From Liolophura sinensis (taxonomy: Eukaryota > Mollusca > Polyplacophora > Chitonida > Chitonidae), in the NCBI RefSeq assembly GCF_032854445.1, contig NC_088300.1:28627608-28687607 (forward strand): a stretch of 60,000 nucleotides of DNA. The letters run 5' to 3'. The position numbers and the translations under genes were made by a program. Below the pieces are notes generated by a model, which did no database searches, was not told where the DNA came from, and saw nothing but the letters and a program-made list of their open reading frames with translations. This document shows, piece after piece, positions 35,918 to 47,900 of this stretch (positions are counted from its first letter, which is position 1; every line of letters begins with the position of its first letter).

Positions 35918-38900
35918 CTGCAAACAAAAAATATTCTTGAGATTTCTTATAAAATTCCAGGTCAAATTCACATATCATTCAGATAGGCATTACACTATGA
36001 GAATACATACTTAATTTCCTGACATCATTATATCCCAATATTACAATTTATTTCACTCAAACGATGGCTGTCCCTTTTAGACGAGTAAGCCGGATTGCCT
36101 AAGGTAAACCTTAAATTTTTGAAAATGTGAAGACTTGCAGACATATTGGTGGAAGCTGTGGTATTCCATGAACATTTAACTGCTTCCAACCAACACTCAA
36201 AACCCCATGAACAGTGACACAGTGAACAGTGACACTTGGACACAAACTCTGTGTCCACGGCCGAATTTGAACTTTTGCCTCGTGTGGCAAAGCCTCAATT
36301 CTGCCCCAATTCCCCAACCTTGTGCTACATAGGTTGGATTGGCCAATTTCAGGTCTTCACAAAAAAATAAATAAATGATCATAAATGATCATTTATTCAC
36401 AAAAAGCATCATTTTATCAGTGTACATAGAATAATGCCATCAGAGTATGACTGACACCTTGCAAACATGCGAAAATGTTGAAGAGTTACACTACACAGTT
36501 ACAACGAAACTTCACAAACCAATATGTTTGCTTAAAACAGGTAACAACAGTGTTTTGTCAGCTTGAAATCATCTTTTGAGTATTACTAAAAATTTGTCAG
36601 CTGTGTATCTGCTGTACATGTATCTTACCATTGTATGAGCAGAAGGTAGTTTATCCAGCTCCGTTTTCTGACCTCTGCTAGGAACAGGAGATACCTGCCT
36701 GTTGACAGCTAGAGGAGAACAAGACGACGCTCTATCCACTCGCTTGACCACTGCCGGCTTTGGGGAGGAGCTAGATGAAGGCATGGTTCGTGACAAAGGC
36801 CGTTGATGACTCTCTGACGGTGACAAATGATAGACATGGGGAGGAATATCTCTTGTTGGTGTGGAATTCCTGGTTTTTGACATGTCCAGCACATCTGAAT
36901 TCGGTTTCTTCTTCAGACTGAGATCTGTAGGCTGCTCATCTATAGGGTTGTGTCTGGGTATGGCTGGCTGGTGAGATGGTTTAGGTTGTGTTAACCTTGT
37001 ATCTGAGGCCGCTGAAGCCCTGACCTTGCCAACATAGTCACCAGCTAGGGTCCTCATCTGTGCCAGGTAATAGTGAGGACTGCTTGGGTCCTGAAGTCTA
37101 GGCCTTTTCATGGTGGAGTGTAGTGGCTGACTGTTCTGTTGTGGAGTGTAATGGTATGGTGATATGTGATGTATGGGTTGACCCAGACCTGCAGGATCCA
37201 AATAAGGCGGGTAGGAGCGCTTCAGATGGTTAGAGTGAGCAGGAAGAGCTTGTCTGGGGGGCGGTGGGCTGGTGGCAGGGTGGGGGCCAGACAATCTTTG
37301 GTCTATACTGTGAGCAGCTGCCTTGGGGCCAGGTGAGTTCTGATGAGCAGGTTTAATTTTCTGTGTGTGCTGTATGACAGACGGCCTGTGGCTGGGAAGT
37401 GTGCTTTCTGATTGACAGATCTGTCCCCAGGTTTTCAGTCCACTGCCGGCTATATGCTTACTGTATGTCTCATTTTTAGGGATGAGCTTGTTTGTCACAC
37501 CTGGTGGGGGTGTACTGATAAAGGCCTACCAAACTGTGAGGTGGGGAAGCCAAGGATTGCTGAGTGGACAGGGTGAAGATGAGGGGGCGACTGTAAGGAA
37601 GGGCTTTTCTGATACGGGTGGTGTATAATAGGAGCATGGTACTGCGATGATGAATGGTGAATGGCCCTTTTGGGATGTTATAGGGCTAAGGATACTGACT
37701 TTTGACCTATTTCTGATGACCTGTGCTTTGGGTCTGTCATCTCTGGAGACATCACCTCCATGTTCACTATATGATGATTGTTCATTTCTGGAGTGAATCT
37801 TCATGGAGTTCTGCCCTTCTGGTTTCCTGTTTACAGACTGTTCTGTCAGCACTGGTCTGACACTGTCTCCAACCTGAGGGGGTCAGGGAAAGACTCTGGT
37901 GCTCGCTGACAGGAGATCCACGGCTCGTTCCAGTTTGTTTGATCTGCACATTACACAATGAAACCCGATTAACGTCCTGCACAATTACAACTTTGTACAT
38001 GTACTGTCACGTTATTGAAATGAAATGTTCCACATTTGCAAATCATGAAACCCGATTAACGTCCTGCACAATTACAACTTTGTACATGTACTGTCACGTT
38101 ATTGAAATGAAATGTTCCACTTGTGCAAATCTGCAAATTACACAATGAAACCCGATTAACGTCCTGCACAATTACAACTTTGTACATGTACTGTCACGTT
38201 ATTGAAATGAAATGTTCCACATTTGCAAATCATGAACCCGATTAACGTCCTGCACAATTACAACTTTGTACATGTACTGTCACGTTATTGAAATGAAATG
38301 TTCCACATGTGCAAATCTGCACATTACACAATGAAACCCGATTAACATACTGCATAATTACAACTTTGTACATGTACTGTCACGTTATTGAAATGAAATG
38401 TTCCACATTCGCAAATCTGCAAATTACACAATGAAACTCGATTAATGTACTGCACAATTACAACTTTGTACATGTACTGTCACGTTAATGAAATAAAATG
38501 TGCCACACATGCTTTGGGCCAAAATTCTTCAACTCAAGACATTCTTCACTGGGTCGACATCTTTTAAATATGTAATGCAGCATAAAACAGACAATTTTTA
38601 TCAGTAACACGGTCAATCTGTCTCATAACCATTGGAGAAGAATAATTATTAAAGTTCTCTGATCTGTTAGCATGCAGCTTTCCAACAATGTGACCACTTT
38701 GGGCAAACTTAACATGTACACCAAATTTAGGTTTGTATAAAATTGATTTGCAATATACTTTTTGTGCTCTTTTTAGGAAATTTACAAATTTTCTGAAACA
38801 CTAATAAAATACAAGACAGCTTCCGTGAACTGTGCGAAGTCTTCTAATTTTGAGAAACATGGTCTGCTCTTTTTAGCCAATAAAAATGTAATTGTAGCAG

Positions 38901-41900
38901 GAATATTTACAGGTACATGGAGTTTCTTTTTCCACAAGATTAGTGTATTGAACATTCATATCTTTTATTTTCAAATAATTTGGAAAGAAATGTTGTTCTT
39001 TGCTTTCAGCACAACTTCTGTCTAAAAAATAAGAACAATGAGGGTACACTGATTCTATGTGAGCTGAAAAACACTGAGTTCATCAAAGATCTCTTGACAT
39101 TCCGAACATTTTCCATGGGTGACATAATGCTTTTTCTACATTCTGTTGCCTGGATTTTTTTGACAGAACCCATGGTCTGTGTGATTCACTAAACAATGCC
39201 CCATTTCAAGCACTCTCACGCACAACAAAAAAATATCCCACCTATGGCATACCTACTGTCATGTGACAAGGAGATAATTCAGTGGCAGCCTACTGAATTT
39301 ATTTTACATGTACTTCAAGAAAAAATAGATCTTAAATAATGGAACTGAATATCCTGAGTTTAAAGCTATGATATCGTCAATATGCAGGGTCAATGGCAGG
39401 TAAGTAATGAGCTTTATTTATCACTCGTTGTTTGCCATCAGATCACACTAAGATAGCAATGAGTATTCCTAATGCTGGCAACTGAATCCTATCTCATTTA
39501 GGAGCATGGACTAACCTTCTTGTGCTTGTGGTTTTCCTGACTGTCTGGATCAGTCTTGACAGTTTTCGTGTCCCCTTCATGGTTTTCATTTTTGCCAGAC
39601 GCTGAGTTCACAGATGAGGATTTTGTAAGAAGCTCATCCTCTTCACCGTTCTTGTGTCGCTCATAAGGCAGCAACAGCCTGTCAATTATGATGTCCAACA
39701 ATTGGTATATATCTATAGCATATAAGACATAAACAGATTCACACAATACAATACAATACAATCAACACAATCATGTGGGTAAGCAGGTGTTAACTACACC
39801 CCACTGGGGAAGAAAAAATCCAGACATCCAAGTAACGCGATGAGGTTAGAGTGCAAAGTTCCTTTCACAAAATGATTTAGAAAAAAATAAAAAAAGATTT
39901 AATTTAGAATACCGACTGGTTATAAAATTAGGTTACATTGTTAACTTGTCCAGAGTACAAGATGGAATAATAACTGAATGAATGAAAACTTTTCATTCAA
40001 TTATGTATATAAAAATCCTCATACATTGATGCCAATCAGATGTAAATGTTTATGGTTAGCAACTAGATGTACTAAACGTACAATTTACAAGACTGAGAAA
40101 GACAAAGACAAAGGAAAACTTCCTGAATCTGTTGCTTAAGGATGTGTAGGCTAATTCTGGCTTTTTGATTGTACCTTTCATAATGTCTCCTGGTACAGGT
40201 GGCAGCACTAGTACTCCCAGGGTTACCACCTAGCTGATCGTACAAATGTTTCCACAGCCTCTTTTGGGTTATCTGTCAGAAAGAATACTTGTAAGTGAAT
40301 ACATTATCAAGATCATGTCCATTCCAACTCAGATATGACAGCCGTAACACAATTTGTTACATTACAAACATTTCTATCCATAGTAATGCCCCCCCCCCTC
40401 CCGCCTCTCCAACCCACCACACCAAACCAAAAAAACATGATGCTTTTTAAGTATGATGAAATATAGAATAGTATTAAACATATGATAAATGAAAGACTAA
40501 ATTGACTAATTATGTTCACCTATGACAAAAAAGTCCAATAAAAAATTTAAAAATAAATAATTCAGAAAAAACAAGAAAAATAATTCTCAAAAAAATAACA
40601 AAATTCATCTAGTTAAGTTAATACAGTCTTAATACTGTCCTTTTCACATTCAACAACCGATCCTATCAATTACATTACTACATTAATTATTCCAACGTGT
40701 TTGGAATTTCAAATAAATCCTGACTAATCAATACGCTTAGTTTTCGAGCTGGTATTAGAATGTGATTTCTGTAAATTACATATACATTCAATAATCTGAC
40801 ATTGTCACACAAATATGTTCGAAACAGTGGTCCAAACTATACACAAGGACTGAAACTAGAACTGCAATCACAACAGTGTAAGCTTCACTGAAAAAAATCA
40901 ATGGCACACAAGAGTAATCTCGCTGACAAAAATACAACAGGTCTGAAAATACCCTGAACACATGCGACAAGTGACTGAGTATAAACTGAGTATAAAAAGA
41001 AACGAAGAAAGATACTTCAGATGATAAACAAACTGCCAACGCAACCATACTCACCATATCAAACATTGACTCCAATGTCAGCACAAGGAAAGATTTAAAA
41101 ATACCATACAATATTCTACTACTGAAGGAATCATTAAACTAACAATATCTATTGTTTGGTGAACAAAATAAGTGAACGGAGAAAATAACAACAGTAGATT
41201 CTCCAAATGGAGTTGCACCTAGGGGAGAGAACTCCTCCACTCCTCTGGTCGAGGCAAGACACGGTGATCGGTAAAACATCATAAAAATGCACATTATGCC
41301 ATGAATGCCCGAAGCAATTTTTGTGTTCACCAACGTAAGAAACTTTATATAACTAAAATCCTACATATGTTAATCTCAGCTTGAAAACTTTCATATAACA
41401 GCTGTCCCGTGCAGCTTAACTTCCAACCAAATGCTGATAGGTTTTCAAATATCATGTATAGAAAGAATCTATGTCTCTACATGTCAACAAGAAGTTCAAT
41501 ATTGCCAGTGGCACATATCTAAGAGCTAAGAATAAAACAAGAAACAGCGAAAAAAAAAAAAAAAAAAAAAAAAGGAATAGAAACCCACAAAAAAATCAGA
41601 GATGATATTTTCAAGATAGGTACACACAAAATAACATAAATCAAGTTACTAAAGGCCCTGAAAAATAAGTAAAAATAATTTATACTCAATAGTGGAGTTC
41701 GGAGTCCTAAATGTTAGTTCAACGATTTACATGTGCAAATTGAGCCCTGGGCATCTGGCTTCCAATCTATGCACTTCGTATCTGTAATAGGTCAGGGGTG
41801 CACACATAAACTTTGCAAGAGTGTTTTTACAGGTCTGGAAATGGACTCAAAGAAACATAGCTGAGGTCCATACATCTCACTTTATGTGGGAAAGGCTCCA

Positions 41901-44900
41901 CACTGTTAATCTATTTTCATAATTTTAGAGGTGTTGAATACACTAAGTGTGAGATCAATGAATGTTCATTACTGAAGTGACATTTATGTCCAATGTTTGT
42001 TTTGCTTAGGGTTTAATGTCAAAACTGCAGCTTACCTAGAACCACAATCTGCACAGGCAGTCTCAGTGAGTCAAACAGATTGCTGGGTCCTTATAAGAAC
42101 ATCCAGTAATCACAGAATAACAAAATGAATGCATCTCCATGGCACAGAAAAATTAAATGTTACTTAACACAACAAAAAACACCCACCTGATCATAGCCTC
42201 CCAATTTCTGAGCATACGTGTAAAACACATATATGTCAACTGCAATAAACAAAGAACATAAACTTGTGAAATCAATGACTAACATGATAAATTTTAGTGA
42301 ATCATTAACCAGCACAATTCTTTCATCCAACACTAGGTTCCTGAAATGCATATTTTCAAGAACAAACTATTTGCATATGTATATATGTGTGTCCCTATAT
42401 AGAAACACATATAAATTCATATCATAACATGCTTAGTCGGTTAGCGCGCTAGCGCAGCGTAATGACCCAGGAGCCTCTCACCAATGTGGTCGCTGTGAGT
42501 TCAAGTCCAGCTCATGCTGGCTTCCTCTCCGGCCGTAAGTGGGAAGGTCTGCCAGCAACCTGCAGATGGTCGTGGGTTTCCCCCGGGCTGTGCCCGGTTT
42601 CCACCCACCATAATGCTGGCCGCCGTCGTATAAGTGAAATATTCTTGAGTACAGCGTCAAACACTATCAAAAAAAAAAAAAAAAAAAAAAATATCATAAC
42701 ATGAATATATTCTTAAGCTTCACACAAAAATATGAAAGGATTTAACTTATCCATTGTTCTGATTTGGATTTATACACCTAATAAACATCACAGATGCAGA
42801 GCAAAATATATAAACTAAGTTCCTATGCACACAAATATTGTCTTTCAATATTTCTTGTTGCCCTCCATGAATCAATAACAAACTGTATATATAGTATTTT
42901 GAAAGTAATCCTTCAAGCAAATAAACTAATCATACTCCATAAGACAAACCAAACTGTGTACATCTTCATATAATAGATACATAGAACAGTAATCACAGAA
43001 TACATAGAATAATATATCACTACATTTTGTACACATAGAATTTGCTTTTGTGTGAACTTTACAATACATATTTCAGAATAAAGCAATTTCATATTTATCT
43101 CACATGAAGTTTAATATCCAATGGTCAAACCTAATCACTGTTCACATGCTTTGGAGAGGAACTTTCACAGAAACTATTTCACAGCATGTTTTTATTGCAA
43201 TCATTATCATTTGGAAACATGATTATGAACAGATTTTACAAAGCGCCTGCAGTGAAAGTGGCATATTGGTACTCTTAATGCAACTATGCACTTCGTGAAA
43301 CATGACAAGGTACTATGAGTGCTTTTTGAAACTGGAACCAGGTCATTGCAATTGCTTTGTAACCCTTGGACCAGGTCACTATGAGAGCACTTCTGAAAAA
43401 ACAGAGCCAAGTCACTACTAAATCTTTATCTTTAGCTAATTCTTACAATTACTGGGGCACCTGGTCTGCTTTTTCTAGTCAATATACATGTAAGCATAAC
43501 AAGAATATTTCATCATATTTTATCTCTTTAAAAGTTTCTTTTTTATCACAGGGTTAGTCCATCCAATGAACAACATGTTCATATCTTTACTTTTCCAAAA
43601 ATCTGGGAGTGAAATGCAATTCAGATATGTCCTAAAAATTAGAAGAAATATGGTTTATATAAAAAAAACCTAGAAACACACCATTTCTACAAACAAACAT
43701 GTGCAAATAAGAGGTGTGTGTATGCATGTAAGTATGCATGGACAATTCCACACAGGAAACCAGGTGAGAAGTGCCCTAAATACATGCATTTGAGACAAAA
43801 GTCAAATCAGCTGTAAGTAAGTGTTTAGTTACATGATGTAACCTAGATATGTTGAGGTATGTTGAAAAACTCACTTTGTTTAAAGCCCAAAGATGGAATC
43901 CTCTCTATGGGGGTTTTCCTACTTCTCATGTACTTGTGCAGGGACTGAAGGAAAGCTTCTTCCTCTTTTGTTATGTCCTTCTTATCAGTGAGTAATGCAC
44001 CATTCTTATGGCTGTCCTTCCGTGTTCTAACATTCAACTTGAGAAAGACAACATGAAATTAGTGCTATTCGTAGTTGTTTTCAAGATGTACATTTATATT
44101 CAAGCATATTCTGATGGCATTACTCTATGTAGACAAATAAAATTATAGTTTTGTTACAGCCCTGAAATCTCCAAAATCAAATTAAAAAGATGCATAAACT
44201 GCACCTGGAATATAAAAAGCAAAAAAAAAAAATTGATATTCAGGAGATGGTTTTATGGCTGAACAAAGCACATTCAGAAAAGGTGAAACATCTCACATAT
44301 TCAGAAAAGTTGAACATCTCTAGAAAATCTACCTGGTCTTCCATTCAGGACCTTTAATAAATCAATGCCTTATGTTAAAAGACAGGACGCTAAAATTTTG
44401 ACTAAACGACCAACAGAGTTACTGACTCATACAGCTGCAAGTAACAATACCATACAAATACTAAGTGTAAAAGCCATATGAATTTATTTGTTTATCTGAT
44501 TATTGTTTTCAACATATATTCAAGTTTTCCACTTGAAAGAGGCCGCTGTCAGTTTTAGGAAAGTGAGTGCCCATGAAAAACCATCAACCTTTGGCAAGTT
44601 GTGTGACAAACTGTGACGATCATGAGCCCCAAGAGCATCACTGACCGTTTGTTTTCACGAAGGCTGTGACAGCGGGACAATCTACAAATCCCCTGTCCCA
44701 GGCAGGGCTTCAACCTGCATCTGATGAAAAGTCATTAAAAGGTTATGTGTATAAAAACTTACAGGTGATGGTTTACTCCTGCAGCCACTTGGTGGGACAA
44801 ACAGGTCACCGTTAGATTCACAGCTGTCAGAATCTTGTGACGATTCTTTCTTTGATAATACACGTTTCTTCCTAGGACGACCTTTCAAATTTGGTGCTGC

Positions 44901-47900
44901 AAAACGTAAAATTTAATTCATGCATAATTTTTTAATCAGTACCTAAGCAATAATTCCACTATTCAAACCACTGAGAAATGTTTATAGCATGGGGTGGATT
45001 TATTTAAATGTATGCTGTATCATCTGACCTTTACTAAGCCAAAAAAAAAACATTATTTTTTTCTTATCTTCTACAGCTAATTCAAATTTTTTTTTCCAGA
45101 ATGCAAGTTTACATGTGAGGTATACTTAAACTAAGCAGATCCATTAAAAAAGCCCTGCTCCTGACACCATGTAAAAAAAAATTCCAACAATGCAGGCATA
45201 TGATGGAATTAAATAAAAAACAACAAAACCTAATGGTCATCAAACACCCTTTCACCCTCAGTAAAATGAAACAAATACCTAAAGTTTATTACGTGTAAAG
45301 AATTCAAATGCAGGATGCACGAGTAAGGTGTAATGTCACATAATTAATTCAGGTAATGACACAGAAGGAAGACATTTTAATCAATACATAATATCGCTAA
45401 TTACACTATATATCAACATACCCAAATGATCACATCGAATCTCTAAATTGTCCAGCTCTGGATCATCAAAAGTATCTCGACAGAACACCACACGAGAGTT
45501 GCTATTTTTTACAGTAAATCCTCCAATTGCACAAACAAGGGCATTCCGTAACCACTGGTCCTCACACTTTTCCAGTCGTTTCATCACTGCTCTATACCGA
45601 CAGTAGCGCGGGTAGCTCAGAATGGTGACTTGGGTGGAGTCAGTAGGCCCACCATCTATAACGACAACAAAACAAAGAAAAATAAATCCTATATAAATGA
45701 AGAGAGACCAAAGTCACATTACCATGTAAGCATCATATAATTTGTCAACCTATAATAATAATAATAATATAATATAATAAGAAGTTGTTTTGTACATTTT
45801 GAAATCTAAAAACATGAGGAATTATACTTTTCACACTAGTAGGACAATATACATGTATTTTATGCGCATGGGCTTCAAAGTGCTGATGTTGGGTGACTCA
45901 CAAAGGGTATAATGTACAGCATATATTCCAGAAATGTACTGTATATCAGTAAAGTCATCTGTTAGTTAGCAGGAGATTGAGTCTTCACCTAACACACTAA
46001 AACCCTAACATCATAAAGGTTTCAGAATTTAATGACTGTATGCTTGTTCTTCTGGTTACATTATACCACTTGACCTTTATTGTGGAAAGCTATTTCATAG
46101 GGCTTAAATAAATACATGTACATGTACCTATTTACATCTGATTAGTTTGTATGATCATACAACCGTCCTCTTACAACACTTACACTCTATTTGTGTTTGT
46201 GGGCAATAGTATCATAACAAAATGTCTGCATGAATTCATTTCTGTCACAACAATAACTGTTTTGCTTCATTACACATTTAGGACCTGTATGTATATATGT
46301 AGATATAAGTGTACCTATACATGTAAAATATATATGTACTCTAGAGAATCAATTATGTACATTTTTTAACGCAAAGTAATGCATTGTCTACTGCAGTAAT
46401 ATATGAAGGTGTATATCAGGACATGTAAACATTTTTCAAGTATGTACATGTACAATGGTATGTACCATGGTACTGGTAGTGTCTAGAAGTGCATGTGCAA
46501 AAGGCACCCAATTCACAAGTGCTCAGTGTACCACATATACAAAAAAAAAACAAAAAAAAAAAACATCCACTGGGTAGCTCACTTAATATATGGGACACAT
46601 AAAATAAATATTTATGTACATACATGTACAGTTTTATGTTTCAAAGTACATTTAAGTTTTGCTCAAGAGTTGACTCAAATCCTTAAAGAATTGATACTTG
46701 ATATCTGTATTAATAATATTAAAAAACAGAATTATAAAAAATAAAGGAATAATTCCAGCAAAGTACAAGCAAGTTGGCAAGAAATGCAGATATGCTTAGA
46801 TATGGTGTATTAATGTAATCTCTATCAATTCCCAGGAAGTTTCCCCATAAGATCTGCACAGCGTACTTGTTATGTGCTGGTGCTCATGCACATATTCAGC
46901 CTAAAAATATCCCTAGTGCTCCTGCTGAAGGTTAGAGATCAGAGATCAGTCTAACACAGACATTTCCACCAACAGCCACTTGTTAGATCACCAGGATGTA
47001 CATATACATGGTATGCATATTGTTAAATTCACTATATCCTTCTCTTTCTCATATGGAAAATAATTAAAATCCTTTGAATGTTAAACTGTTAAATCACATC
47101 TAAACAAAGTGACTATAAAACTGTTCTGACATGTATAATTATCCATATTTTTTTTTAAGTTGGTCCAGAACTGTAGCAAAAGATAAATGAAATAACATAT
47201 TTATGTTCATGTTGACATTTTGAGAGGATGTGATCACCCAGAAAAAGGAACATGGTTCTGTGTTATGTTAATAGCCACAGCCTGTAGATAGTGCTATAGA
47301 AATAGGTCAGTGAACACCACTGCCTATGGCTTATGCAGTGATACTGTATACACTTATAACATGTTGGTATTATACATGTAGTTAAGTGCTAGAGATACAA
47401 AATCATATTCCTTCACACATTTTTATACACCTGTTACAGATACATATACATTTATATTTGAAGAAATGTAAGAGCACTCAAAGATCTATCATTTTAAACG
47501 GATCTTTGTGCTGGGCCTAATTAAGCCTAGCGGATAAGCTTGTTTTCTGCTTTTTTCCCCCCTCCATTCTCTTAGCTCAGTGAGTATGCATATGGCATAA
47601 ACATGTTTAAAGGTATAATTAATCTAAAAATACTCCACCTTGCTAACAACTGTACACAGCTCTATGTATTTCTTAAAAAAATAAAAAATACATTTTATCC
47701 TGAGCATACTGCAAATGAGAAAGACAAACTTGTTTTACAACATATATCACTGCTCCTCAACTAAACAATGTATTTATGCCATGTAATATGAAGACATAAC
47801 TATTAAGTGTGTGTAATGAAATGTGATTATTCCACAAATGCAACAATGTTGGCTGGCCATGAGCCAGTTAGAGTGTTAGAGTGCAGGAGATCTCCTCTTT

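Larger units (their letters stand above)
37874..39515 (-). other. ARID5B intron 9
   Basis: Holds the 87/100-bp tandem array (37945-38515) starting about 70 bp from the acceptor, and a repeat-D fragment (38838-38960). No exon seen. Confidence 0.75.
42240..43874 (-). other. ARID5B intron 6
   Basis: Contains the young SINE (42432-42690) and the best-preserved repeat-D element (43438-43648). Otherwise AT-rich sequence without recognised features. Confidence 0.75.
44038..44762 (-). other. ARID5B intron 5
   Basis: Short intron almost filled by repeats: repeat C (44098-44215) and a second-family SINE (44481-44726), which ends about 40 bp from the donor of exon 5. Confidence 0.7.

Noticed and set aside
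37526-37628. Short intron removing the TAG of ARID5B exon 10
   Set aside because: GT-AG pairs tried by eye around the stop (for example GTATCAG to TTTATCAG, 101 nt) do not restore the frame.
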